In this document: positions 16,862 to 25,642 of the stretch, piece by piece | How positions within the stretch are numbered: position 1 is the first letter of the stretch | How the letters are laid out: each line of letters starts with the position of its first letter | Assembly: GCA_007125955.1 (NCBI GenBank) | Contig: SLCF01000150.1 | Span: 1-34,520, forward strand | From: Bacteroidales bacterium | GTDB lineage: Bacteria; Bacteroidota; Bacteroidia; Bacteroidales; PUMT01 | Reading direction: 5' to 3' | Length of the DNA: 34,520 nt | The notes under the pieces: model-generated | The model's database searches: none | Told to the model about the DNA's origin: nothing | What the model saw: only the letters and a program-made list of their open reading frames with translations | Position numbers and translations under genes: made by a program

Positions 16862-17785
16862 TCAAATCCATTCCTCTTTCAGCATATTCCCCCTTATACC
16901 CAGTATAACCTGTTTTATGGGGATTTTTCGCGAGGCCTTTTGAACAGCCGACCTGGCGAGTTGTAACAAACCTCCGCAACATGGAACCTCCATTATCATT
17001 ACGGTTAAAGTGTTAATTTTTGCCTTGTCGATCAGATCTATCAGTTTTTCAAAATAGATATCCATATTGCTGTCCAGTTTTGGGCATGCAATTGCAAGTG
17101 ATTTGCTTTTCAGGTGTAAGGAGTGAAAATCACCCGCCGCAAATGCTGTACAGTCAGCTGCCAGCAGCATATCACTTCCCTTGAAATGAGATGCAGCGGG
17201 GTTAATAAGATGCATTTGTACAGGCCACTGTTCAAGTGCGGATGGAAAAGGCCGTACGCTTCCGGTATCAGCTTTTGATGTTGTTTTGCCAAATGACATT
17301 GAAAGTGATCCGGGGCAACCTTTATGCTCATTACTATTACCTTCTCTTAACCCTGAACCGGAGACACCATTTTTTATGCTTCCTTCGTCTTCTTTGCTTT
17401 TATTGCAAACCTTTTCTATAACCTTTTCTACAGAAAAACCTATATTATTTTTGTTTTTCCTGAGGTATTCCAGAGCTTCCTTTAAATAACCCGTCTCATT
17501 ATGCTCGCTCAGGTGCATTAAATGGGCTGTAACCACATTTTTTCCCTTGACAGCCATTTCCCTTATAACCTTGATCTCATCGTATGGTTCGGCTTCCCTT
17601 TCCTCTATTTCAAGTGCCCCTTCCGGACAATGACCAATACATGCTCCAAGTCCGTCGCACATAAGTTCACTTACAAGCCGGGCTTTGCCGTCTATTATCT
17701 GCAAAGCGCCTTCATGGCAGTTCGGAATGCAAAGTCCGCAACCGTTGCATTTTTCATCGTCAATTTTTATAATCTCTCTCTTCAT
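16862..17785 (-). CDS. Ferredoxin-like Fe-S protein of an hcp-associated family
   Basis: 307 residues. The N-terminal ferredoxin fold has a complete first [4Fe-4S] motif (C13, C16, C19, C23). The second motif is CDGLGACIGHCP with C43, C49 and C53, where the usual second cysteine is Leu46. From memory this DGLGAC form is normal for the family, so cluster II may be [3Fe-4S], absent, or use another ligand. The large C-terminal domain has conserved-looking landmarks GCPGS (156-160), EQWPVQ (185-190), AADCTAF (209-215), ACPKLD (233-238) and MEVPCCGG (265-272), with the double cysteine C269-C270. Family members often accompany hcp and are annotated only as ferredoxins; an electron-transfer or redox-sensing role is inferred. 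A low-complexity linker (about 126-175) separates the parts. A good promoter candidate lies at 17898-17929. Confidence 0.85.
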   Translation of the reverse strand: MKREIIKIDDEKCNGCGLCIPNCHEGALQIIDGKARLVSELMCDGLGACIGHCPEGALEIEEREAEPYDEIKVIREMAVKGKNVVTAHLMHLSEHNETGYLKEALEYLRKNKNNIGFSVEKVIEKVCNKSKEDEGSIKNGVSGSGLREGNSNEHKGCPGSLSMSFGKTTSKADTGSVRPFPSALEQWPVQMHLINPAASHFKGSDMLLAADCTAFAAGDFHSLHLKSKSLAIACPKLDSNMDIYFEKLIDLIDKAKINTLTVMIMEVPCCGGLLQLARSAVQKASRKIPIKQVILGIRGNMLKEEWI

Positions 17786-18116
17786 TCGTATATTATTTAT
17801 ATTATTAAATTTCCTGTACTAAAGGGATGATAAACCAAATTATTCATTAATAATTCACTTAAAGTAAAACAAAAAAGTAATAAAGTAATGAAATACGCAA
17901 ATATATAAAATAGCTTTTATTTCAGCAAATTGTCCAAGGATATTTTTTTCGGTTAATTAAATGGTGTAAGTGCCTGAAAACAGTATGAGAATTTAACTGT
18001 GCAGACACTTTTTAGGATTACCAGAAGAGAATCCAATGTTCAGCAGTTTTGAAGGATAGTCAGATTATTTACAGTTGACCTGAAATAATCATCTGTTTAA
18101 AAAGATAAAAAAAGCT
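17786..18116. other. Upstream region of the ferredoxin-like gene
   Basis: 331 AT-rich bases between the Rrf2 gene and the ferredoxin-like gene. They hold a consensus promoter (17898-17929) and, downstream of its start point, three direct AAGTA repeats (17862-17866, 17875-17879, 17883-17887). I found no gene or clear terminator for the Rrf2 gene. Confidence 0.5.
17898..17929 (-). promoter_or_regulatory. Candidate Bacteroidota promoter for the ferredoxin-like gene
   Basis: On the minus strand TTTG (17926-17929), 20 bases, then TATATTTG (17898-17905): a full match to TTTG / TAnnTTTG. The leader would be about 105 bases long. Confidence 0.6.
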
Positions 18117-18515
18117 TCAGATGTAGAGGTTAAGTGTCTGCTTTTCAAGATGTGTTTTGAATTCCACGGTCATTTTGTTTGTAACATTGTTCATGATACA
18201 CTTGTCAAACGGACATATTGGCTTGCTAAGAGGGCATGGGGAAATTTCAATATCTCCCTCGATAGATTCATAAATATTGAGGAATGAAATTTCTGCAGGA
18301 TTTTTTTTTAGTGTAAAGCCCCCGTTTGGTCCCCGCTGTGAATTTAGGTAATTGCTCTTGGCAAGACGCTGCATTATTTTAGCAACATGATGCCTGGAAG
18401 CACCCGTTTCTTCTGCAATATATTGCACACTTACCGGGAGTTCTGACCTTGCAATCAGAATCATACCATGCAGTGCAATTGATGCGGCCTCTGAAATTGC
18501 TACTATTTTTGACAT
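18117..18515 (-). CDS. Rrf2-family transcriptional regulator with Fe-S-type cysteines
   Basis: 132 residues with the Rrf2 winged-helix: VQYIAEETGASRHHVAKIMQ (30-49) is the helix-turn-helix and RGPNGGFTL (61-69) the wing. Three cysteines near the dimerisation helix (C94, C101, C106) sit as in NsrR and IscR, which use three cysteines to hold an Fe-S cluster. The spacing here is C-x6-C-x4-C rather than C-x5-C-x5-C. An NO-sensing, NsrR-like repressor is the natural guess because the genes transcribed after it include hcp and nrfHA, but RsrR- or IscR-like roles cannot be excluded. An AAGTA-N6-TACTT inverted repeat just upstream (18527-18542) is a candidate self-operator. Confidence 0.88.
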   Translation of the reverse strand: MSKIVAISEAASIALHGMILIARSELPVSVQYIAEETGASRHHVAKIMQRLAKSNYLNSQRGPNGGFTLKKNPAEISFLNIYESIEGDIEISPCPLSKPICPFDKCIMNNVTNKMTVEFKTHLEKQTLNLYI

Positions 18516-18526
18516 TTTGGACTTGA

Positions 18527-18542
18527 AAGTATTTAATTACTT
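18527..18542. promoter_or_regulatory. Candidate operator upstream of the Rrf2 gene
   Basis: The inverted repeat AAGTA-N6-TACTT lies 11 bases upstream of the ATG at 18515. Rrf2 regulators often bind A/T-rich dyads at their own promoter. In AT-rich DNA a chance match is quite possible. Confidence 0.25.
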
Positions 18543-18695
18543 AATTAATGTTTTTGCGAATATACATCAAATTTTTTTTATCAGAAAACAGACACAGCCG
18601 GATCAATCGTCTTTGAAGATATTTTTCAATATCTTCTCAAAACAGAATGAGATATTGTCATGGCAAGATATACATAAGGTCAATGATGTATTGAT

Positions 18696-18746
18696 CCCCC
18701 ATGATCTGTTCATATCATTTTGTCTGCCCTTGACTGATGCAGGCTT
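18696..18746 (+). repeat. Intergenic repeat, copy A
   Basis: 22 identical bases (18707-18728, containing TTCATATCATTTTGTC) are shared with copy B at 30160-30181. Similarity continues on both sides: CCCYCATG before it, and CTGATG then a GG.TT block at the same distance after it. In this copy the arms no longer pair well, so it may be a decayed version. Confidence 0.6.
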
Positions 18747-18765
18747 AAAGTCAGAGAAACAAAAA

Positions 18766-18798
18766 ATGAATGCTCCCTTGATCCACGGGAGCATTCAT
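18766..18798 (-). terminator. Intrinsic terminator of the DUF2723 gene
   Basis: A perfect 12-bp stem (ATGAATGCTCCC, 18766-18777, with 18787-18798) and a 9-base loop, 35 bases past the stop at 18833. On the minus strand it is followed by TTTTTGTTTC. It is the strongest terminator in the window. Confidence 0.9.
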
Positions 18799-18832
18799 AA
18801 TAAATGGCAGTAAAGTCTTTTAAAACATAGGA

Positions 18833-21800
18833 CTAAATAGAGGATATCCTGGATAGAAACATTTCAAAAGTTTCAGTTATTTCACCTGCCAGTTGATCCT
18901 GGTCAAAGTTCCCTGCCATTCTTCCCATTTCATTCATTATCTGAAGGGAAATCGTTATTTCCTGTTCCAGAAGTTGGCGGCGCCTGCTGCCAAACCTGAA
19001 ATAGTAATTCAGCTCATCTTTCAGCTCATTATGGTAATCCCTTATAATATTATTTGCCTTTTCCGGCTCCTCCGCCATATAATATGATTCTGCAACTCCA
19101 AGCATCATAAAATCATTAGGCACCCTGTTTGCCGGCATTAGCTCCATTGCCTTGTCAAGTACAACCACCGCCGAATCCCTTTTGTTTTCCTCAAGCAATG
19201 AATTGGCAAGTCTGGAAAATTTCTGCCTTAGTCTCAATACCCTTATAGTCCTCAGATTGTAGTGGCACAGATGTACATCGGGTTCATTTATACGGCCCCA
19301 GTCGAATTTGTTAATAAAATTGTCAAACATTACATCGGTGTTAACCCTTCCGTATTCAAAATCATCGCCATCTGATTTAATTGGTACAAGCCTGTAGGCA
19401 AAGCCCTCAAGCTGAAAATAATCTTCCAGTCCGAGTGCATCTTCAGTGCCTCCGGTTACAAAATAGACAGGTCTTTCCCAGTTGTTATGCGCCAGTATAT
19501 CCAGCAAAATCATGTGGTTTTTCTGAATGAAATTTTTATCAATTTCCCATTCTATTGAAGGCACTATTTTATCCGCCAGATCAGGGGAAACAGTTCCGTT
19601 TTCTATTACCTTATCCCTGTCTACCGGGATTCTGAACTTGTTTGTGGGCAAATAGTCTAATTCACGTCCGTCCCTGAGCTGCAACTTGCTTCCGGAGCTG
19701 TCATCAGCAATGAAATCAATAATCTTCCTCAAATCCACATGTTCATCAAACCTGTTCATAATATGCAATAGAGTGTTTGTCCCCTCAATATACTTTTTCC
19801 TGGGAAGTGTAAGCGGAAGAGGAGCAGATTCATTCATCCTCTGCTTCATCTGGTCAATATACCAATGAGTGTTCAAAAGCATGAGATTGGCAACCCTTAC
19901 ATCAGTACGGTGTCCTTCCACCTCCTGCGCATACCAGAGAGGGAAAGTGTCGTTGTCGCCGTGGGTAAAAATTATGGCATCGGGCTCACATGTGCTGAGG
20001 TAGTTGAAGGCAAAATCCCTTGCAGTAAAGCGTCCTGAACGATCGTGGTCATTCCAGTTTTCCGAGGCCATCAAAACAGGAACGGCAAAAAGTGTTACAA
20101 TTGTGGCAGATATTGCAGCTGCCTTTAGAGGTACTTTTTTCCTCATCCATTCTATGAGTGAAAGGGTGCCAAGACCTATCCAGACCGAGAATGCAAAAAA
20201 GGAGCCCACGTAAGAATAGTCCCTTTCCCTGGGCTGCATAGGGGTCTGGTTCAGATATACAATTATGGCAAGTCCGGTAAAAATAAAGAGCAGTAAAACA
20301 GCAGTGAAATCTTTGGGATTTCTGTTTAAATGGAAGAAAAATCCCAAAAGCCCCAGCAGCAGTGGTAATCCGTAATAGATGTTCCGGGAGGGATGATTGG
20401 CAATACTGTCGGGCAGCCCGGTTTGCGGACCCAGTCTGAGCTCATCAATAAACCTGATTCCGCTGAGCCAGTTGCCTTTCAGTATATCACCGTGTCCCTG
20501 GAGGTCGTTCTGCCTGCCGGCAAAATTCCACATAAAGTATCGTCCGTACATATGCCATACCTGATAACGGAAGAAAAAACGCAGGTTTTCAGCAAATGTA
20601 GGGCGTGTTATTACTTCGGGTTCCCCACCTATATTAACCCTTATCCTTCTGCCTGTAATATCCCCCCATTTTTCATATTCCCTCACATGTGAAGGGTTAT
20701 TGCTGTACATGCGGGGGAAAAATCCGGTAAAATCGGGGTGGTAAACAGGTTCAGTTTTGTAATTGGCGACTTCATAACGCCCGTCTTCCTTAACATAAAT
20801 AGGCCTGCCCTCTTTTACATCTGTCTGGGGTGCACTGTAATATTCACCGCTGAAAAGAGGTCTCTGACCGTATTGTTCGCGGCTGAGATAAGAGAGAAGG
20901 GTGAAAACGTTATCGGGACTGTTCTGATCCATAGGCGGACCGGCTGAGGACCTGATTATGGTAACTGCATATGAGGAGTAGCCGATCAGAACCATTGTCA
21001 GTCCAAGTATGATGGTGTTAAGTACCGGTTTCTTCTTTTGATGGGTATAATACAGTGCCCAGACAATAAAAGATGCAAGGGCAGCTACAAAAAACAAAAC
21101 CCCGCTGTTGTAGGGAAACCCGAAAGAGTTCACAAATACCAATTCAAACTTGCTGGCAATTTCAATTACCCCGGGAATTATTATCCAGATGAAGCTTCCG
21201 AGCAAAATAACCGAAACAAGGCCTGCATAAATGACACCTTTTTTTGTAACAGGATATTTCCTGAAATAATATACAAATACAATTGCAGGTATGGCAAGCA
21301 GGTTAAGAAGGTGTATCCCTATTGACAAACCCATAAGATAAGCAATGAGGATCAGCCACCTTTGAGAATGCTTATGATGTGCCACATTTTCCCATTTCAA
21401 TATACACCAGAAAACTAAAGCTGTAAAAAATGCTGATGTTGCATAAGCTTCTGCTTCCACTGCCACAAACCAGAATGATGTGGAAAAGCATAGAGCAAGG
21501 GCACCAACCATACCGCTACCAAGAATGGATATGGTGCTCCCTGTTGAAATAGAGTGATCCTCAGGGTTTATAATTTTTCTGGCAAAATGGGTGATTATCC
21601 AGAAAAGCAGCATAACAGTAAATGCTCCAGCAAGTGCGGACATTCCGTTCATAAACATCGCTGCGCTGGAAGCAGAAGGTGCAAAAATCGTGAATAATCT
21701 GCCCAGAAGCATGAAAAACGGAGCGCCCGGAGGGTGTGGGATCTCAAGTTTGTATGAAGCTGTTATCCTTTCACTGCAGTCCCACCAGCTTGCTGTTGGT

Positions 21801-21898
21801 TCAAGGGTGAGAAAAAATACTATTACAGCTACCAGAAACACAATCCAGCCGCCAAATGTGTTCAGCTTATTAAAAAGCTTCAAACTGATCTTTTCCAT
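18833..21898 (-). CDS. DUF2723 membrane protein (TMEM260-like, glycosyltransferase-C type)
   Basis: 1021 residues. The N-terminal half has about twelve or more membrane helices up to about residue 590. It carries the DUF2723 signature: WWDCSE (38-43) in the first external loop, HPPGAPFF (55-62), and later YLNQTPMQPRERDYSYVGSF. The acidic D40/E43 correspond to the catalytic-type acidic loop of GT-C glycosyltransferases. The human relative TMEM260 transfers O-mannose to extracellular protein domains, so a protein O-glycosyltransferase role is plausible. Bacteroidota do have a general O-glycosylation system, but this particular assignment is inference. The C-terminal 420 residues are soluble and include a short TPR-like helical part (about 890-960). 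It is a single gene with its own promoter candidate and strong terminator. Confidence 0.9.
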   Translation of the reverse strand: MEKISLKLFNKLNTFGGWIVFLVAVIVFFLTLEPTASWWDCSERITASYKLEIPHPPGAPFFMLLGRLFTIFAPSASSAAMFMNGMSALAGAFTVMLLFWIITHFARKIINPEDHSISTGSTISILGSGMVGALALCFSTSFWFVAVEAEAYATSAFFTALVFWCILKWENVAHHKHSQRWLILIAYLMGLSIGIHLLNLLAIPAIVFVYYFRKYPVTKKGVIYAGLVSVILLGSFIWIIIPGVIEIASKFELVFVNSFGFPYNSGVLFFVAALASFIVWALYYTHQKKKPVLNTIILGLTMVLIGYSSYAVTIIRSSAGPPMDQNSPDNVFTLLSYLSREQYGQRPLFSGEYYSAPQTDVKEGRPIYVKEDGRYEVANYKTEPVYHPDFTGFFPRMYSNNPSHVREYEKWGDITGRRIRVNIGGEPEVITRPTFAENLRFFFRYQVWHMYGRYFMWNFAGRQNDLQGHGDILKGNWLSGIRFIDELRLGPQTGLPDSIANHPSRNIYYGLPLLLGLLGFFFHLNRNPKDFTAVLLLFIFTGLAIIVYLNQTPMQPRERDYSYVGSFFAFSVWIGLGTLSLIEWMRKKVPLKAAAISATIVTLFAVPVLMASENWNDHDRSGRFTARDFAFNYLSTCEPDAIIFTHGDNDTFPLWYAQEVEGHRTDVRVANLMLLNTHWYIDQMKQRMNESAPLPLTLPRKKYIEGTNTLLHIMNRFDEHVDLRKIIDFIADDSSGSKLQLRDGRELDYLPTNKFRIPVDRDKVIENGTVSPDLADKIVPSIEWEIDKNFIQKNHMILLDILAHNNWERPVYFVTGGTEDALGLEDYFQLEGFAYRLVPIKSDGDDFEYGRVNTDVMFDNFINKFDWGRINEPDVHLCHYNLRTIRVLRLRQKFSRLANSLLEENKRDSAVVVLDKAMELMPANRVPNDFMMLGVAESYYMAEEPEKANNIIRDYHNELKDELNYYFRFGSRRRQLLEQEITISLQIMNEMGRMAGNFDQDQLAGEITETFEMFLSRISSI

Positions 21899-22238
21899 TG
21901 GTTATCCATCTCGTTGGTTAAATTTCAAAAATAACCAAATTATAAAAGCTTTTAAACGTCAGCAGGAATATTTTAAATATTTTTAACTAGCCCGGACCCA
22001 CCTGTTGATTGTATGTAAAAGCATCAGCTACAATTAAACATGAAATGCTTGTTGTATTGATTAATTTTTTTTCAACTTTAACAACTTTTTGTTAAAAATG
22101 TAATAAATTAAAGCTCCAGGATTATCTTCATAACCGGGTAGAAACTTTTAAATTTTTCTGCTCATGTTCATGTTTAAGAGGGTAAGGTTTTTTTAATGTA
22201 ATTCAGAAGGTGTATAATTGCAACAGAATATCTGGCAA
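21899..22238. other. Divergent intergenic region (DUF2723 / TlpA-like)
   Basis: 340 AT-rich bases. They hold a minus-strand promoter candidate (21926-21956) and a small AT-rich hairpin (TTTAACA with TGTTAAA, 22077-22096). I see no consensus plus-strand promoter and no gene. Confidence 0.5.
21926..21956 (-). promoter_or_regulatory. Candidate Bacteroidota promoter for the DUF2723 gene
   Basis: On the minus strand a perfect -7 element TATTTTTG (21926-21933) lies 19 bases from TTTA (21953-21956), a 3-of-4 -33 match. The leader would be about 20 bases. Confidence 0.4.
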
Positions 22239-23654
22239 ATGGTGCGCATAGTTGTTTATATTATGATAGTTATGATTCCCGGATGTGCTTTATATAGTTC
22301 AAAGACAGCCGGAAATCAGGGGAAGGGGCATTATTATATCAAAGGAAATGTTGAAGGCCTGGAAGAGGAAACAGTTATCCTGTTCAGTGTTCAGTTTGAA
22401 AAAATGGTTGCCGTGGATTCTGCAAAAGCCGGAAGTGAAGGTAATTTTGAATTCATCCTGGAAAGTTCCGATAAAAGCGGCATATACAGGATAGTTCCCC
22501 GGCAGGACGATGGAACCGCAGTTTTTAATAATGATGGAATCGAAATAATTTTCAACTATGAAGATGTGGTTTTCAGCACCAATTTTTCGGATCCCGCCGG
22601 TAGTATGAAGATCAGTTCATCAGTTGAAAACTCCCTGTACTATGAATATAAAAGGGAAAGAAATAAATTTTTTAAGAAAATAACGGCACTTGATGCAGCT
22701 TTGGCGGAATATCCCCCAGGAGACTGGTTTTACAGAAGGATGGAGCGCCAATACAACCGGCTGGAAAAAAGCAGAGTAAAATTTGAGGAGAAAATCATTG
22801 GAAGAAATGAAGGTACACTGTTTTCTGCAATAGCAGCTTTTGAAAAGATCCCGCAAACTGATTCAGACACAAGAAGGGATACAGCTTTCCTGAAAAAAAA
22901 TTTTTTCAGCGAGGATCATTTTATTGAACCGGTATTGCTTAATACAGGCAGAATACCTGCCAGGATAGACCGCTACATCAGTTTATATACACATGAAAAA
23001 GGGCGGGATGAATCTCATTTGAAAGAGCTGAAAGATGCAGCGGAAAACATTCTTTATTATTCAATGACCGATGAGGAAGTATTTTACACGGTTCTGGAAT
23101 ATTTAGTAAATTACTTAATGAACATAGAACTGGAAGAAGTCGCCTCTTACCTGGTAAACAATTTTTTGCATGCTGACATTTGCATGGAAGAAGACAGGAG
23201 GATCCTTTCAGGTGAGCCTCTTGAAACGGGTATGAGAGCACCCGGTTTCCGGATCAGGTCACTTGACGGAAATGAAGTTGAGCTGTACAGCCTGGATAAT
23301 GAATATATACTGGTTTTTTTCTGGGGAAGCTGGTGTCCGTACTGCAGGGACATTGCATCAGGCCTTTTTGATATGTACACGGACTTCATGGAAGCAGATC
23401 CCTCTTTGCTTGAAGTTATTGCAATAGGCATTGAAGAAGACGAGGGGGAATGGATGTCGGCTATAGCCGAGTGGGGACTGAGCGGATGGATAAACTGCAG
23501 TTCAATTATGATGTGGGATTGCCCGGTTTCACGAAAATACACTATTGAAGGCACCCCCACCATGTTTTTGCTGGACAGAGAAAGAAACGTAGTTTCAAAA
23601 CCCCATCAAGTAAGGTCACTGAGGCGTTTTCTCTCCCGAAGGCTTGATAATTAG
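22239..23654 (+). CDS. TlpA-like thioredoxin-fold lipoprotein with DUF4369-like N-terminus
   Basis: 471 residues from the ATG at 22239; a TTG at 22218 would add seven residues in front of the signal peptide and is less likely. The signal peptide runs to a lipobox-like MIPGC, with lipid attachment at C16. Residues about 30-120 look like DUF4369 (YIKGNVEGLEEETVILFS), the domain usually found N-terminal to TlpA-like proteins in Bacteroidota. The middle is helical, and about 330-465 is a thioredoxin domain with active site WCPYC (365-369) and cis-proline in GTPTMF (P440). It should act as a membrane-anchored periplasmic thiol-disulfide oxidoreductase. Two more cysteines in the thioredoxin part (in INCSS and WDCP) are unusual and could form an extra disulfide. 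It converges with the amidase gene (6-base gap). Confidence 0.9.
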   Translation: MVRIVVYIMIVMIPGCALYSSKTAGNQGKGHYYIKGNVEGLEEETVILFSVQFEKMVAVDSAKAGSEGNFEFILESSDKSGIYRIVPRQDDGTAVFNNDGIEIIFNYEDVVFSTNFSDPAGSMKISSSVENSLYYEYKRERNKFFKKITALDAALAEYPPGDWFYRRMERQYNRLEKSRVKFEEKIIGRNEGTLFSAIAAFEKIPQTDSDTRRDTAFLKKNFFSEDHFIEPVLLNTGRIPARIDRYISLYTHEKGRDESHLKELKDAAENILYYSMTDEEVFYTVLEYLVNYLMNIELEEVASYLVNNFLHADICMEEDRRILSGEPLETGMRAPGFRIRSLDGNEVELYSLDNEYILVFFWGSWCPYCRDIASGLFDMYTDFMEADPSLLEVIAIGIEEDEGEWMSAIAEWGLSGWINCSSIMMWDCPVSRKYTIEGTPTMFLLDRERNVVSKPHQVRSLRRFLSRRLDN

Positions 23655-23660
23655 AAGCTG

Positions 23661-25364
23661 CTAATTTTCAGTTCCAAAACCGGGCGGTTGATGAAGATGG
23701 AAACCTGTATTATCCTGGTAAGCTTTGACAAATGTTAACAGGGTTGCTTCATCAAAAAGATTCCCAAGGAAACTGATGCTTGTAGGATTTTTATTATCGT
23801 CAAATCCGTTGGGCACAACAACACACGGATGACCGGTCAGATTTGTAATAAGCAGCTGGTTGCCTCCGTAACTGGGTGTTACAATAACATCATAATCCTT
23901 AATAAGCTGGTTGAACTCGTAGGCAAGAATCTGCCTGAACCTGTTTGCCTGTAGGTATTCAACTGCCGGAATAAAACGGGCTGTTCTGAATATATTTGGC
24001 CATGCTCCCCTGTTTTGCCTTACCAGCATATCGTCATCCCCGCTTAGAGTAAGGTCGTCAAATGCAGCTGCTGCTTCAGCATTCAATATAATCCTTAATG
24101 AGCTGACCGGAATGTCTGTATCAATTTGTACAGGAATCAGATTTACACCCATCTCCCTGAGGACTTCCAGAGTCGCGAGATCATTCCCCCGGCCACGGTA
24201 TTCCTCCTCAAAAAAATCTTCAAAGAAACCTATTTTCAACTCTCCAATCCCTGCATTTGCATTGAAGTTAAAGGGGAAGTCCATAAGCGAAAGGTCTTTG
24301 CCGTCAGGCCCGTGTATGGCTTCGAAAACAAGTGCCGCATCATGGGCAGAACGGCAAACAGGCCCAACCTTATCCATGCTCCAGCTCAATGCCATTGCAC
24401 CTGCACGGCTAACACGACCAAATGTTGGTCTGAGGCCTGTTGTACCACACCGGGTTGACGGGGAGACAATTGACCCAAGAGTTTCTGTGCCAATTGAAAA
24501 AGCAACCAGACCTGCTGCGGTAGCTGAAGCGGAACCGGCTGAAGAACCGCTTGACCCTATTTCGGGATTCCAGGGGCTTCTTGTTGTATCAGCAAACCAC
24601 ACATCGCCCATTGCAAGGGCTCCAAGAGTCATCTTCCCCAACAGAACGGCTCCGGCTTCTTCAAGCTTTTCAACAACCGTGGCATTCGTATCAATAATCT
24701 GATCTTTGTAAGGTGTTGCTCCCCAGGTTGTGGGGTAGCCCTTAACTGCAAAAAGATCCTTTATTCCATAAGGGATCCCGTGAAGAGGCCCCCTGTAAAT
24801 TCCCTCCGCCAATTCACGGTCTGCCCTCTCTGCCTGTTCCATTGCAAGATCTTCTGTAAGTGTAACAACGCATTTCAATACTTCATTATGCTTTTTCAGC
24901 CTTTCAAGGTACATGGAAGTCAATTCAACAGAAGTTACCTGCCTGTTCCTGATCAGCACAGATAGTTCCGAAACGTTATAAAATGCAAGGTCCTCAAGGG
25001 TTTCAGGCATTTCAACTCTTTCAGGAAGCCCTGGATTCCTTTCCCATACAGGGGAAGGTGGTGAAAACCCGGGAGGTACCGGATTGAAGATCAGGGCGGG
25101 AGGGATGGAATTATCTATAGTGTGTTCACGCATTGACCTGTACATACGAAGATTGTTCTCAAGTGAACGTTGCATAAGCTCCCTTTGGTCAGGGCTGAAG
25201 TTCAAACCGGTAAGTTTTTCGGCATGAACTATATCGCTTATAAGAATACTCTCATCATTATCGCTTTTGCATGAAAAAAGGGAAAAAAGGATAAAAGAGG
25301 GCAAAATGATGAAAATAAAAAGCCTGAAACAAATTATTGATATGCAGTTCTTTATAAGCTTCAT
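23661..25364 (-). CDS. Lipoprotein amidase (amidase-signature family)
   Basis: 567 residues. A signal peptide ends in a good lipobox, LFSC (C32), so it is probably a periplasmic or outer-membrane lipoprotein. The amidase-signature core starts near residue 130. It shows the catalytic Ser-cisSer-Lys set: K202 in GIKDLF, the cis-serine S274 (or S275) in GSSGSSAGS, and the nucleophile S298 in TETLGSIVSPS. The usual DTGGS reads ETLGS here, a conservative variation. Substrates of the family are carboxylic amides and are not predictable from sequence; extracytoplasmic members occur in many Bacteroidota. The N-terminal 100 residues are extra, with a helical segment and a proline-rich linker. A possible promoter lies at 25445-25474. 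Confidence 0.92.
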   Translation of the reverse strand: MKLIKNCISIICFRLFIFIILPSFILFSLFSCKSDNDESILISDIVHAEKLTGLNFSPDQRELMQRSLENNLRMYRSMREHTIDNSIPPALIFNPVPPGFSPPSPVWERNPGLPERVEMPETLEDLAFYNVSELSVLIRNRQVTSVELTSMYLERLKKHNEVLKCVVTLTEDLAMEQAERADRELAEGIYRGPLHGIPYGIKDLFAVKGYPTTWGATPYKDQIIDTNATVVEKLEEAGAVLLGKMTLGALAMGDVWFADTTRSPWNPEIGSSGSSAGSASATAAGLVAFSIGTETLGSIVSPSTRCGTTGLRPTFGRVSRAGAMALSWSMDKVGPVCRSAHDAALVFEAIHGPDGKDLSLMDFPFNFNANAGIGELKIGFFEDFFEEEYRGRGNDLATLEVLREMGVNLIPVQIDTDIPVSSLRIILNAEAAAAFDDLTLSGDDDMLVRQNRGAWPNIFRTARFIPAVEYLQANRFRQILAYEFNQLIKDYDVIVTPSYGGNQLLITNLTGHPCVVVPNGFDDNKNPTSISFLGNLFDEATLLTFVKAYQDNTGFHLHQPPGFGTEN

Positions 25365-25444
25365 AGGTTTTTATTTTAATTAATAATATAACTGCCAGAA
25401 CAGGAAAAATATAAAGACAAAAATCATTATATTGTGAAAATAAC

Positions 25445-25474
25445 CAAAAGTAATAACAAAACTAATTTTGCAAA
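25445..25474 (-). promoter_or_regulatory. Candidate Bacteroidota promoter for the amidase gene
   Basis: On the minus strand TTTG (25471-25474) and TACTTTTG (25445-25452) are both perfect, but the 18-base spacer is slightly shorter than usual. A second -7-like element (TAGTTTTG, 25457-25464) lacks a matching -33. Confidence 0.35.
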
Positions 25475-25642
25475 TGATATTTTTCTTAAACAGCTCATTT
25501 TCCCGGTTAAATTTTCCGGGACGGTTTCAGAATCATCATCAATAACGGAATATTAGTTTAACAAACCGGTCCGTATAAATTATGAATTAGCATTCTGATG
25601 CCGCAGGCATAGGTGAATTTTAAATAATAAATTTCACAGAAT

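Larger units (their letters stand above)
18516..18832. other. Intergenic region upstream of the Rrf2 gene
   Basis: 317 bases. It contains the possible Rrf2 operator (18527-18542), one copy of a repeated intergenic element (about 18696-18746) and the terminator of the DUF2723 gene (18766-18798). I support no coding gene here. Confidence 0.55.
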
